33,599 nucleotides of DNA from Cruorifilaria tuberocauda (GCA_013365365.1 JABVXU010000581.1:1-33599), one strand, 5' to 3'; numbered from the stretch's first letter, positions 1-12,139 are shown. The notes: a model not told the origin generated them from the sequence alone. Made by a program: numbers and translations.

Positions 1-264
1 AGAATATTATCATTTACTTTATTATTATCACTATCTCTAATAGAATATTATCATTTGCTCCATTATTATCATAATCTTTATTATTATTTATCGTAAAACA
101 AGAAATGATAGTTTTAATATAATCATCTATTATCCGGCATATTTACTTTGTTAGTAAATTATCAATGTTTTCTAAACAATATTAAATTTCGCTTGAAATA
201 AAAAGGAAAAAATCCTTATTGTTGTCACAATCATTTTAGAATTCTGTTAAAAGTTATTAAATAT
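1..264. other. AT-rich non-coding sequence with repeated TATTATCA words
   Basis: The first 60 bases hold two near copies of a 40-base segment containing AGAATATTATCATTT. Nothing coding is visible, and the right end may be a decayed partial copy of the 214-bp unit that follows. Confidence 0.5.
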
Positions 265-700
265 CGATTTACTCTGAGACATTACTTACTGATTACTTTT
301 ATCATTACTAAATTCCCATTTTCAATAAATTTTCAACATTACCTAATTTGTAACTCATACTTTTAGTTATAATCACTTACTTACCTTTTCATTATTTTAA
401 GTTGTGCATTTCTTTGCAAGCTATCTTAGAAGTACTATTTCCAATAATAGCATACATCTTATACTTTTCAAGCTATACCGATTTACTCTAAAGTATTATT
501 TATTACTTATTCTTTTCATCATTTTTAAATTACCATTCTCAACAAAATTTTCAACATTACTTAATTTCTTACTCTTACTTTTAATTATCATTAATTAGTT
601 ATTTTTTCATTACTGTTAATTGCAAACTTTTCAGCAATTAAGCTATTTTAGAATTAACATTTCTAATAATAGCTTATATCTTATATTTTTCAAGCTATAC
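265..700. repeat. Two-copy tandem duplication, about 214 bp
   Basis: Copy 1 (265-478) and copy 2 (479-700) both begin CGATTTACTCT and both end TTTTCAAGCTATAC. Shared landmarks in order are TTTTCAACATTAC, TCTTACTTTTA-like, TTTCATTA and AATAATAGC. The copies differ by many substitutions and small indels, so the duplication is old. The short open frame within it (404-598) is Leu/Ile/Phe-rich and not a gene. Confidence 0.8.
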
Positions 701-1172
701 CTCCTTTTACCTTTACTTATATCTTATTAATTCAAAAAAAAAATGCAATCTGTAATGATTACATCAGATAAATGCATGAAAGAAACAAATTTAAAAATAA
801 AATTCATACTTGCAAAAATTTAAAAAAAACCGAATGAAATAATTATCCGTCCTGAAATGATATTTTGTAAAGGAATACTTTTTGGAGAAAAATGATGGAT
901 ATTTCAGATATTGAAAGAATAAAATGAAATAGATCTAATTTCATTAAATAAAAGGAAAAAGCTGAAATGAGCAAGTTATAGCTTAATTAGCTAATTAAGA
1001 GAAAGCATTGAATAGCATGAACGATTAATTAAAAATTTACCTTCAAGGTAATCATATCGAATATGAAAAATTTGATAATTATAAAAATTTTCTTGAATTT
1101 ATTTGTTTCATTTATTATTCAGAAAATTTCAATTTATACTTTTCCGAGTTTTTTTTTTCTTCTACGTAATTA

Positions 1173-1231
1173 ATCAGTATACTGGAAATTGTAATTAGTA
1201 TACTGGAAGTATCAGTATACTGGAAATTGTA
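1173..1231. repeat. Cluster of three CAGTATACTGG-type palindromic units
   Basis: Three units reading AGTATACTGGAA occur within 60 bases; the first and third carry the perfect 10-base palindrome CAGTATACTG followed by AAATTGTA. A related ACAGTATATCTG array lies at 6810-6915. Confidence 0.7.
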
Positions 1232-1536
1232 CTTTTTTATGAACTTAAATTAATCAAAACACCTGAAATTATACTATTTTATCAATTTAAATCCTTAAAT
1301 TTGTGTTAAATCCATAAGTTATAGTTTACACAAGCTTATAATACTTAAAAACGAAGAAATATCACTTGAAGTAATCAAAAACTTATTGTCAAATGATAAT
1401 GTGAAACTTCTTTCATATATATATGGCTAAGAAAAAATGAAAAACGAGAAGCATTGTTGAAATTCCGGTATATTACTTGAATTAATCGCCCGGAAATAAT
1501 AGGATAACAAATATTTGCTTTAACAAAATGAACAAA

Positions 1537-1585
1537 TAAGAGAGGGAAAGAGTAGAGAGAAGAGAGAGAGAGAGAAGAAAAGAGA
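1537..1585. repeat. Imperfect (GA)n purine tract
   Basis: The + strand is almost entirely A and G, with a core of repeated GA steps at about 1556-1576. It is a microsatellite with no coding content. Confidence 0.8.
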
Positions 1586-2234
1586 TATAATTTAATAGAA
1601 AGTAAGTTAAATAGCAGTGATCGAAAATTACCGAAATGAACGACGGAAAGTAGTTGAAATTGTTGCAACAAATACATTTTCCAATTTTATATTTGAGAGT
1701 CTTTTTATTTGTTCAGTGCCTAACTTACTTTTAACTTTTTTCGTAACTCACCTGTAACCTTTAACCTGTAGTTTTAGTATTAAGATGGGAATTAGAATGA
1801 AGAATGAAATAAGGCTAAAGCTAAGCATAAGATCGAGAAAATTATCATGAAAAGTAATTAAATCAAGAGATTCAGAAACAAAGTTATATTATAACTTGTC
1901 GAAATGGCGTTGAATTATATTACTTTATGAATTTACAAGAATTCTATCAGTAATTCAAACTGATAGTAATATATACTTGTAAAACAATAATAAACAATTC
2001 AGTAATGAAGATAGAGTTATGATTAAAGTAATGATAATTTTTAATCATTGAGAATATTATTTCATAGTAAATACTTTCAAGCAAATTATGTTAGCTAATT
2101 TTCAGGAAGCTTCTGTTCAAATAATCTGCAATCACTTATTATTTCATTCTATATCGACTAAAATTAAGTAAATTCTCAAGATTCGATACTGTTGCTGTGT
2201 TTTCAATCTTAAAAACAGTAAAAGTAAAATCGAT

Positions 2235-2280
2235 AAAGTTTAAGTAAACATCGTAATTAGCAATAATTTACTTAAACTTT
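2235..2280. repeat. Inverted repeat with 14-bp perfect arms
   Basis: AAAGTTTAAGTAAA at 2235-2248 pairs perfectly with TTTACTTAAACTTT at 2267-2280 around an 18-base loop. A second smaller pairing exists between CGTAATTA in the loop and TAATTACG about 60 bases downstream. Confidence 0.75.
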
Positions 2281-3051
2281 GAAATTTTAACTTTATTAAC
2301 TTTAAACTTTCTTAATTACGATTTTATAAAAACTGATTTCATGCACTGCATCTGGTTAAATAAGATAATTTCAGATGGAAGTAATACTTAGCATGATAAG
2401 AATTAAACTGATAAGCAAAACTTGATAAAATTATGTGATAACTAGCAATTACAAATGATAATTTTTCAACCATAATAACTGATAAAAATAATATTTTAAG
2501 TTTAGAACATTCTTAAATTCTTAAAATTGAAATTTAAATTGAAGTATAAAAATAGAAAAGAAAAAAATTTAACAAAAAAAAAAAATCTTTTCCCATAGAC
2601 GCATACATGATAAATTAATCATTTGGCAGTTGTTAATGTGAAATAATTTGAGCAATTTAAATTTGCGAAATGGAAATTTTGCAATTTTTCTTGGGTATCG
2701 ATTCGCTTGACGTCATTTAAAATGTTGCATTTCAACAAATATTTTATTTAAAGTTTGCGAAAAACGCTCCCACCTTTCGCTTATTTTCCTTATCATCAAA
2801 CATGTCCGAAATCACTTATCAATTGTTTACAGGAAAATTGCATTAAACCCCTGACCGTATTTGTCAAAATTCATTAAGAATTTTAGAATTACTTGTTTTC
2901 ATTAAGAAGCCAAATAAAGCATTACTAATATTATCCGATTAGTTTTATTTACTAATTTCTTACCTATCATTCAGGCGCTTATTTACTTTAAAAACTAACA
3001 AAGCATAGGTTAAGTTTTATTTATTAACTTCTTACTTGTTATTCATATAAT

Positions 3052-3371
3052 AATATCTGTTTATTTATTTTTAGCTGAACAAAAATTACGCAAAGTAAAG
3101 AAGCGTAAGTGAAATTTCACTAAGCTGAATAAAGTATAATTGTTGATAATGACTTCTTTTCATCTGATTTGAAAAGATATCGTCAATTCTTAGCAGAAAG
3201 AGAAATCAATTAGAATTAATATCTGCTTATTTACTTTAAACTAAACAAAAGTTAACGCAAAGTAAGGAATCGCAAAAGTAAGACCATTGAATTCTTTTCT
3301 GAATTTGCTTACTGAGATTGAATAAAGATGCCTTCATTTCTTAGCAGAAAGAGAAATAATCAATTAGAATG
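3052..3371. repeat. Two-copy tandem duplication, about 166 bp
   Basis: Copy 1 (3052-3217) and copy 2 (3218-3371) both start AATATCTG, share ACGCAAAGTAA early on and TTAGCAGAAAGAGAAAT near the end, and finish CAATTAGAAT. A further decayed segment of the same kind may precede copy 1 at about 2970-3050. Confidence 0.8.
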
Positions 3372-5296
3372 ACAAGTGAAATAAAAAAGAATTAAAGTTA
3401 AAGATGTTTGCAACAAAAATGCGCCAATGAAGTTAAAAACAACAAAATTATTTACATAAATAATAAAACTTTTTCCTTTTTCTTCGATAATTTTACATCG
3501 AAAATTTTGCAAATTTTAAAGTTTTAAAACTTCAAAACTAAACTAAAACTTACTTTAAACAACGAAATAAACAATTAAACCAATCTGAAGAATCATATAC
3601 AAATTTTTCATTTTCTACTTTTTTATAATTTATTTTTTTTCATTTCTTTTTAAAAATAATAATTTGTTTCTTCTACCAATCTCTATTGATTTTTCATTCT
3701 TCAAAATTACAAATTTGTTATCTGAAATTCGATATAGCCTATAATTTACTAACATTGAGCAATGTAAGTCTATTCAGTCTGTGTTTAAGGATTAACGTTA
3801 AGCTTAGAAAGAGAAACTCGAAAAAAAAAAAAACATTGAAGGATAGAATTCTGAAATTGAAGTGAATTTTGTCCTATCAAATTTCTAACGTTAACTTTAA
3901 CATGATAAATTATTAAAAAACTTGTGAATCATATTGTCCATTCAAAATTACTTATCTAATTATAAATTTGATATTGATTACTTATCTAATTCAATAATGA
4001 TTACTTATCATGAATGGAATAAATTATGATTTTCGGATGAGATATATATATTTGCGACATTTTCAAAATATTTTCAAAAGATATTTATATAAAATTCTCT
4101 CATGATACGTATCTTACGTAATCCTACGATCTTTTTTAAAATGAAAATTTCTTGATGTAAACTCTTTCTTAACGAAAATCATTTCATTCTTTATTTTCAT
4201 TTCAAAAATTCCAAGTTATGTCAGACGATTTTTTAACAGAAAGTAAAAATATTGAAAATATAACTTTTAGGTCCCAAATGAGAGAAAAGCTGTAAAGTAT
4301 TATATTTAAGCATAAGTTTAAAATGCAATAAACTACTGATTTTTATCTCTTATATCTCATAAAATATTAGTGATTAATAAAAAAAAAAAGTATTCGTAAG
4401 AAACTAGTTAAATTTCATTTTTAATATTTTTTTAGACCAAATTTTCATTTTTCCCTATCTCATAAAATTTAAATGATCATAAAAATGAAAATCACATATG
4501 ATAAATATAGATTTGCTTAATCAATAAGAAAGCAAAATATTGCAAGAAATATATTTTAAATTTAATCAAAATAAGAAACCGAGAAGGATAGAAGTGATCA
4601 CTAATTTAATTAACAATTAATGAATGAGAAAACTTTAATTGAGAAAGTAAAAGTTATTTTAGGAATAATGAAAAAGTATTACTCATTAAAACTAATTTCT
4701 TTTTTTTTCTCATTTTTCCTCTATCTATCATTCTTAAGCTAATTTTATTTTCCCTCTAAGCTAATCACACAATTATTAAAAATCCGTTTAAAAACCTTTT
4801 ATACGAAGTGTTCTTCATTCACTCTTTTAATTGTAAATGATAATTTCACAAATGAGTTGTTAGAATATTTTAATCACTTGAAAGTACTTTTTTGAATAAA
4901 TAAAGTACTCGTTTAAAAATTTTATGATAAGCTTTAAATAATGTTACCAATGATAAAATTTTCATTTTGAACACTTGACAATACAAAAGGGAAAAAAAAG
5001 ATAAAAGAATTTTTGCACTACTAGAAAATGCATTATTATCAGATAGACAATAAATTATGATAAATGCTCTTCTTTTAGAAAAAAAAAAAAGAAAAAGAAA
5101 AATTAAAGATGAAAATCTTCGATTTCTTTTATTCCAAAATAGCCTTCCTCTTTTCTTTTCTTTTCTTTCTTTTTTTTACTAAATGAATAGATGGAAGAAA
5201 AAAAAAAACAAAAAGAATTAGTTTGATTTTTGAATTACGAACAGAAAAAAAAAACAAAAACATTTTTATGTATTTTAATGAATTAAATTGCAAATT
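3372..5296. other. AT-rich non-coding stretch with many A and T runs
   Basis: I see no exon, RNA gene or clear repeat family. There are long A runs (for example 3821-3833 and 5079-5091) and T runs (4700-4708), a TATATATA patch at 4044-4051, and TTTTCTTTTC-like pyrimidine runs at 5150-5178. Confidence 0.5.
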
Positions 5297-6075
5297 AATG
5301 AGATTAAATTGCAGGAAATCATTATTTTGATAGAGATATAATTAAAAACAACAATTGTTATCAAAAAATGCAATTAAAAGAGATAGAAATAAAATCAAAA
5401 ACAAAGGTAGGAAAAAGATTTAAGGTGTGGTAATTGGTTTGTGTGTGTATGTGAATATTATATAAAAAGATAATGATTATAAAAAAGATAAAATACAAAT
5501 GAAAATATAAATGTAAGTGATAAATGATAATACAATGTAAATATAAATGACAAATGATAATATAGTATAAATATAAATGATAAATGATAATACAAATGGA
5601 AATGATAGATAATTATATAAATATAAAAATATAAATGATATAAAAAGAAAGATAATGATTTAATTACGATATAAATAATAATATAAATATAAATGATTAA
5701 TGATAAGTGATAATATAAGTATAAAAATATAAATGGTATTAAAAAAGATAATGATTTAATTGAAAGCTTTATCAATTAATCAATAAGATGAGAAAAAAAA
5801 GGAGAAGATAAATGAGATTAAATTTCAAGAAATGAGATTAAATTGCATGAAATCATTATTTTGATAAGAATATAATTGGAAATAACAAATTGCTATCAGA
5901 AATACAATTAAAAGAGATAAAAAGAGAATCAGGACAAAGGTAGAAAAGAGATTCAAGGTGTGATAATTGCATTTTATGTATGTATATGAATGTGTATGTA
6001 TGTGAATAGTACAAAAATATATATTAAATAAGGATAAAATGATATGATTGCAAAATTTGATCAATCAATCAATGA
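5297..6075. repeat. Long direct duplication (offset 534 bp) enclosing ATAAATGATAA-rich tracts
   Basis: A segment beginning AATGAGATTAAATTGCA at 5297 recurs at 5831 and stays alignable for about 180-230 bases, through AAATCATTATTTTGATA, ACAAAGGTAG and AAGGTGTG.TAATTG. After the first copy, 5460-5775 is made of degenerate AT-only units built on ATAAATGATAA and AATATAAATATAAATG. Long minus-strand open frames here (5458-5775, 5825-6064) read Ile/Tyr/Leu-rich repeats and are artefacts of that composition. Confidence 0.8.
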
Positions 6076-6469
6076 ATTAAGAAATAAAAAAGAGACGAGG
6101 AGGAAATTAAGAAAATACCATTAAACTACTATCATTCATCAGCGACACAACACCAGAGCTATGTGTAAACAACAGATGGAATTAATAGGATGGAAATGAA
6201 AATTTGAAAAGTGAATGGTTTTCTCGATCTCTCCGCCCTATCACGATCATCATTCTATTTTCATTTGTCACCAATGTTGTCAACTCTCGATATGGCCATT
6301 CTATACTTCGTTTTTTTTTTTTACGTGCTATCATTTAATTTTTTCATTTAATCAATCAATAAATATGCATTTTTTCCTTCAAATGAAAAATAAAATTTAA
6401 AAAAAAAAACGATAAAATTATGCATTTAATTGTGAGACATAATAACTGTTTGTAACAGCGATAATGATT

Positions 6470-6570
6470 TGTTTGCTACGATGATAATGAATGGTTTGCA
6501 ACGATGATTTGATAATGAATGGTTTATGATGATGATGATAGTAATGAATTGTTTTGCAATAATGATAATC
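6470..6570. repeat. Degenerate tandem units containing GATAATGAATGGTTT
   Basis: GATGATAATGAATGGTTTGC, then GATAATGAATGGTTTATGAT, then AGTAATGAATTGTTTTGCAA follow each other at 35-40 base spacing, each preceded by CGATGAT- or GATGAT-like words. The array has three to four copies. Confidence 0.6.
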
Positions 6571-6801
6571 ATTTTTCCTTTTAGCATTGATGTCACGAAT
6601 GTCATATGTAAAGTAAATAAGAATTTTCATTATCAAGGTATATAATATTACTGCTGTTTGAGAATTTAAATTATTAATAATATAATCACTTAATATTACT
6701 ACTATTTGATTATACTTATTCATTATGATACTATTTTATAAAATTATTTCTGTTAATACTTATTGTATGATAAATAATTTTTGATCTGAGGTTTTAATAA
6801 A

Positions 6802-6915
6802 ATGAGATAATACAGTATATCTGAATACAGTATATCTGAGTTCCAGATAAATGAGATAATACAGTATATCTGCATAAACTACAGTATATCTGTATATCTG
6901 TATAATACAGTATAA
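6802..6915. repeat. ACAGTATATCTG array
   Basis: The 12-base word ACAGTATATCTG occurs four times (starts about 6822, 6837, 6870 and 6891), with a truncated copy at 6906. Two of them are preceded by the same AATGAGATAAT. The word is a near-palindrome (CAGTATATCTG), resembling the CAGTATACTG units at 1173-1231. Confidence 0.75.
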
Positions 6916-8027
6916 ACTCTAATAATTGCCAATTAAATTATAGAAAATAATTATTATCCATTTTCAAATTTAAAGACATGAATTCTATCCTCTCTATAAA
7001 CTAGTAAAGTTGCACTGATTACTTTATGTAAAATTAACAAAGTTACTTGTGTTAATATTCAATGATTATTTCATTAATGAGTTACATGCATGAACAATGC
7101 TCTATTCTGATACTTTTAAGTGTTAAGAAGGAGGAAAACTTTGCTTATAAGCTATTTAAGCTTAAACTAAAATCACAATAGTTAGTTGTTTAAGCTATTC
7201 ATATATTCACTAAAATTTACAACATTTTTGCAAATAATATTGAAAAGATTTTTTTTTTGTTGCTTTCATTCTTGCATTAATCAATTAATCAATCATACAA
7301 ACAAGTTTCCTATATTGATAAGAAAGGAAACAAGAAAAAAAGTTTTGAAACTTAATGAAACAAAACTTAATGAGATGAAACATAATGAATTTTCATTCTA
7401 CTTCAATAATAACTTATTTTGCTTTTTTTTTCTGTAAAGAAAGAAGAAAAAATTACAAAATGGAATGAAGCAGACGATGCCAAGATGCCACTTTCAGTTT
7501 TTTTTTTTCTTTTCGGAGAAAATAAAAAAATCAAACTGCAGATTTGAAGTTTAAAATCAGCTTACTCATTAGCTCCCTTCCTTCTCTTCTCTTTCCTCGC
7601 AATTTCTTCATCCTGATTTTTCTTTTTATAAGAATTTTCCTCTTTGTAACAAATTATATGTCAATATGAGAAACAATAAAAGAAGTCATTAAAAGTAAGA
7701 AGTAAAAGTAAGGTAGAAAGTAAGGAAATATTTTCTGATTTTAATTATCAATTAAATTGGTAATTATCAGGAAATTATTAACGATTCAATTCATTTGGTC
7801 ATTATGAAAGCTAAAAATATTCTGCAAGAAAAAAAAAGGTTTAATTTTATTAGGCTTATTTTCTTATGAATTCACTAGAAGTACTTAATTATAAGGTTGT
7901 TATGAGCTAGCTTTAGGCTAACAATATGTTAGAATAGGAGAATTGAAAATATTCTGGATTTGTGAAATGATTAGTTTATGATTGTTAGATGAGAATTGCA
8001 ATTATTTTATTGATCAGTGTAAGCTAG

Positions 8028-8115
8028 AGATATAATTTAATCGGTGAAACCAGGCTAATTTGGTAAGCTCGGGCTATATAGATATAGTTTAATCAATGAA
8101 ACCAGGTTAATTTGA
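8028..8115. repeat. Short tandem duplication, about 52 bp
   Basis: AGATATAATTTAATC followed by GGTGAAACCAGGCTAATTTG is repeated about 52 bases on as AGATATAGTTTAATC followed by AATGAAACCAGGTTAATTTG. Confidence 0.75.
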
Positions 8116-8393
8116 TTATTTAGCACTTTTAACTTTTAAATTATAATTTTACTACCTTAGTACGATCTAAATTTCACCAGAACGATTTGCTTTTCTTAAT
8201 TCAAAAAAGCCATTTTACTTTCTGCAATAAAAATAAGAAGTCATTAAGACTTCAATAAATTAAGAGCTTAAATTTTAAGCCTTCCTTTAATTAAATTCAT
8301 CCATTCCATTAAAAAAAATGCATTAAGCAGCTTCCCTTCATTTAAAATATTTATAATAGAGAAATAATTAGTTGTAAAAAAAAATTTAAAAAC

Positions 8394-8695
8394 ACACGAA
8401 GTAAAGTTAATTTATGTCTAGAACTCGTAAGAGAGAAATAAATTTAAGCCTGATTACTCATATAAAGAAGTTAACTTATTGCAATGGATCTTATTATCTT
8501 ATTATGTCTCATTCAGTGTCTTATTAAATACTTTATTGATAATATCACACGAAGTAAAGCTGATTTAAGCCTAGAACTCGTAGGAGAGAAATAAGTTTAA
8601 GCCTGGTAACTCGTACAAATAAGTAAACTAATTGTAGTGAATCTTATTATCTTATTATATTTAACTTGAGTTAAATCTTAGTATCTTATTGAATG
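8394..8695. repeat. Two-copy tandem duplication, 153 bp
   Basis: Copy 1 (8394-8546) and copy 2 (8547 to about 8695) share ACACGAAGTAAAG, CTAGAACTCGTA, GAGAGAAATAA, TTTAAGCCTG and ATCTTATTATCTTATTAT in the same order. Identity is high for this region, suggesting a fairly recent duplication. Confidence 0.85.
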
Positions 8696-9606
8696 AAATA
8701 ATTTTCATTTTCTTCCATTCATTTCTTCTGAATTGATTTTTCCTCTATTATTATTGTTATTGTTTTTTTCTTTTTCTCGAATGAAACTTATCAAATGATA
8801 AGACAAATGATAGGGAATAGTTTTAGGAAATTTTGATAATAAACAATTTGAATTCTTTTTTTCTCTAAAAAAAAATAATTAAAATTAAGAAAACAATTAA
8901 ATAAATATGTAAAAGTAATAAATGAAGAGAAAGAAATGTTTCATTAATTATTATCTTTTACAATGGGAATACCAAATTGATTTCTTCTTCGGTGTTATCA
9001 CTTATCAATTTATTACTTATAACTTATGAATAGGCTAATTGATCCTAGGATTTATGCCTTAGAATTCACTAATACTGTTAATAATCACTAATATTCACTA
9101 ATACTAACATTACTGATAAATCAATCATTCCATCTTCTTATCAATTCTTATCATATGATAAAATTTCTCATCATAAATGATAAAGAAACATTTATAATTA
9201 ACATAGTTAACAAAGTTATCCTGAACTGTGCGTACAAAAATACCGGAAAACAGTGATAATATACAGTAACGAAACTGATAGTAATGAATACTGGGGAAAA
9301 TTATTGTATCATCGAGCTAAAGCTGTTATTTCTTTCATTCCGGATTTTTCCGCTTCACTCATCTCCGTTCTATAATTTTAATCCTGATCAAGATATGCAT
9401 AAAAGGTCATTTTTTACTAACTTAAAATCATCTTAATCGATCAACATATATCACTGTACCATTAAGTTAATTAATTTGAAATCAATAATGGAATAAAAAT
9501 TAAATTACTGAATAAATACTAAATTATTAGTAATTAAATTATTAAAACTTTGACCTCTTTTGGTATATGATGATGAAATATTACAGCAATTTAACAATTT
9601 GCCGTT

Positions 9607-9671
9607 GAAATAAGTAAACAAAAAAAAAAAAAAAAACTCTTCCAATCAGTGAATATTAAAATATTCATTGG
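9607..9671. repeat. Dispersed duplicate (copy A) ending in a small inverted repeat
   Basis: GAAATAAGTAAACA, an A run, then AACTCTTCCAATCA and AATATTAAAAT recur 457 bases downstream at 10064-10131. In this copy the end forms a hairpin: TGAATAT pairs with ATATTCA and CCAA with TTGG (9642-9671). The downstream copy has lost it. Confidence 0.7.
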
Positions 9672-10063
9672 TTGTATTATTTGAAATAAAAACTTAAAAA
9701 GCTAAGTGAAAGAATAAAGTACAATGGGAGGGCGAAAGTAAGAACGAAATGAATTTTGAAGAAAAAGTAAAGAATAAAAAGTAATGATTGTTTTGTTCAT
9801 TGCATGAAGAAAATGATATTATTTATTAATAAAAAAAATATTCAGTGGGAAATTAAACAATAAATCTAACTTTTTCAAATAATAAATTTCAAATATCAAA
9901 TACTTAATAGGCTAAAAACTATTGACGCCATAATTGCTTTCACTCATGATAAGTTATTACTTCTAGTTTCAGTTACTTCTTAGCTGACAGCTAAAAGGTT
10001 ATCATCGGAGCAATCATATTCAAAATATAGTAAAACAAATAAAAGTGAGTGAAAAGATCTTCA

Positions 10064-10131
10064 GAAATAAGTAAACAACTAAAAAACAAACAAACAAAAA
10101 AAAACTCTTCCAATCACAGTAATATTAAAAT
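10064..10131. repeat. Dispersed duplicate (copy B) of 9607-9662
   Basis: GAAATAAGTAAACAAC, a CAAA-interrupted A run, then AACTCTTCCAATCA and AATATTAAAAT match the segment at 9607. The A-rich middle differs in length, as expected for slippage. Confidence 0.7.
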
Positions 10132-10151
10132 GAGCTAAAAACTTATCATTC

Positions 10152-10322
10152 AAGGATATTTCAAAATTTTACAAAAAACATTAATTTTTGTGATAACATT
10201 TAAAATATACTAAAGTTTAAATAGTCCTACAAGTAAATGTGAGGAAAAAGATTTTAAGAGAAAAATTTAGAATGCTAAAATTATTAAGGATATTTCGAGA
10301 ATTTTACAAAAAACATTAATTT
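10152..10322. repeat. Direct repeat pair of about 36 bp, 134 bp apart
   Basis: AAGGATATTTC followed by AATTTTACAAAAAACATTAA occurs at 10152-10187 and again at 10286-10322, differing mainly by a small change after the TTTC. Confidence 0.75.
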
Positions 10323-11761
10323 GAGGAAAAAATGAGCTGATTAAAATTGATGAAATGAGTATTTTAATAAGGTTCATTCCGAATTAATAGGTTTTTGCAT
10401 TTTTCGTTTAACGAATTACTTTAACATTTCCCATTTTTTTTTTCAATTTTGAAGTTTCATTTTAATCAGAAAGAAGAAGTCGGTGTGCTGAAACTCAGAA
10501 TAGAAGTAAAGTTAGATTAACATATTAGAAGAAAAAATTAAAATCGAGCAATGAAACGATACAAATTGAAAAAAATAATCATCAGGTATATGAAATTGAA
10601 GAATTCAAAGTTTAAATTATTATTTGCTATCACGCATCTTCATGATCACATTACTTTCATTACATTTTCATTATAGTATCATTTATGATGATATTAGTTA
10701 TAGTGGTTGAAAGCTTTGCTTAGCTTCTAAAATAAAACTTAGAATTTACTGTTCCGATAATATTCGTGATAACCTATTTTATCATCAATTTTAAATTAAA
10801 ATGACATTATAAGATAGAGAAAAGATTAAAAAAATATTTTATCACATAAAAATATGAATACTCTTAATTCGAATGATATAAGTAACATGACCTCTTAAGT
10901 GATAAAAATAGTATAACCTATAAATCATATAACCTGTTAAATGGATGTTCAAAAAGCAGAAATATATGACGATAAGTGATGATAAGTGATAAGAAGATAT
11001 TATAACTAATATCATGATAAATAATATTATAATGAAAATGTAACGAATGATATTACTATCATGAAGATGCATGATAGCAAAAAACAATTCAAGCATTGAA
11101 TTGAATTTGATAATTTGAAGATATTTTGAATAACAAAAGGAGATTTATCATATCATGAGAAAAATTATTATAATTTCCCCAAATCATAATTTTAAATCAA
11201 ATATGCAATTATCAAATTCACTTTTTTAAAATATTAAGATAAACTATAAGCAGAAGAAAAAAAAGAGATAATTTCTGCTTGAAAAAAAAGAGGAAAACGA
11301 TAATGACAAATAAAATATTCATATTAATTTTAATGATAAGTAAAATATCCATATCAATTTCAATAATAAATTATTTCAAAATATTCATAATTTATAACTT
11401 TCGCATTCAAATGCACAATTAACGATGCCTGAATTAAACATGATTGATTTAAATTAAAATTCTGCTTTTTGAATCTTTATAAAAATGATTTAAAAAAAAA
11501 AAACTTTCATAGGACTGTTGCACTTATGTTTTTTTGGAAAACTCATTCTTAATATTTTTTTATTGGGAATGAATTTTTGATGAATTTAAAATTTAGCATT
11601 TGATGAGATGACAAAAAAGAAGAGCAGAAAAAAAAATCGGGATACAAGAATTAGCAATGAAAATGTGATTATTTTTTTTTTGAAATGTATAAATTATGAA
11701 TTAATTTTTAAAATCTAAAAATAAGTTCTCAAAAGTTTAAAAGGTTTAATCGTCTAAGCAA

Positions 11762-12136
11762 CAGTAATAGTAATAATAATAACAGTGTTAGTAATTGCTA
11801 ATAGTAATAGTAATTGTAGTGATATTGGTGATAGTAATAGTAATGGTATTAGTAACAGTAATAGTAATAATAATAGTAATATTTCATTTCATTTAATGAT
11901 ATTCTTTTTTAAAATTCCAGTTAAAAACATTTTTTTTTGAACTTACTTTTGTAATAGTACTGTAATAGTAAAAGTAACGATAATAGTGATAGAAATATAG
12001 CAATAGCAATAGCAACAATAGTAATAGTAATAGTAATAGTTGTAGTAATAGTTATTTTTCATAAAATATTTCATTAAATTTAGTGATTTTCGTTTCTCAA
12101 ATTCCATTTAAAATCAATTTTTTTAAATTTATTTTG
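11762..12136. repeat. (AGTAAT)n-type trinucleotide tracts in a two-copy, roughly 187-bp duplication
   Basis: Each half consists of about 110 bases of degenerate TAGTAATAGTAATAATAA units (11762-11880 and 11950-12052) followed by a related unique segment, with ATTTCATT...TTTAATGATATTC in the first matching ATTTCATTAAATTTAGTGATTTTC in the second. Confidence 0.7.
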
Positions 12137-12139
12137 ACA

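Larger units (their letters stand above)
701..3051. other. AT-rich non-coding stretch
   Basis: No exon is recognisable on either strand. It contains the CAGTATACTG cluster at 1173-1231, a purine-rich (GA) tract at about 1537-1585, the stem-loop at 2235-2280 and an isolated TGACGTCA palindrome at 2708-2715. A slightly less AT-rich patch at 2690-2870 has no open frame worth reporting. Confidence 0.5.
6076..8027. other. AT-rich non-coding stretch
   Basis: A somewhat more complex patch at 6125-6310 (words such as CAGCGACACAACACCAGAG) has no convincing exon. Degenerate GATGATGATAATGAATGGTTT units lie at 6470-6570. The ACAGTATATCTG array is listed separately. The remaining sequence shows A/T runs only. 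Confidence 0.5.
8696..11761. other. AT-rich non-coding stretch
   Basis: No exon or RNA gene is recognisable. It includes dispersed duplicate pairs (9607/10064 and 10152/10286), a small inverted repeat at 9642-9671, and duplicated short segments near 11308-11350. A less AT-rich patch at 9330-9370 has no usable open frame. Confidence 0.5.

Noticed and set aside
5458..6064. Minus-strand open frames of 79-105 codons
   Set aside because: Their translations are Ile/Tyr/Leu/Phe repeats produced by the ATAAATGATAA-type tandem DNA and its neighbour; no gene structure.
6215..6400. 61-codon plus-strand open frame in a somewhat complex patch
   Set aside because: It runs into T-rich low-complexity DNA and begins at a non-ATG codon; no donor or acceptor fits.
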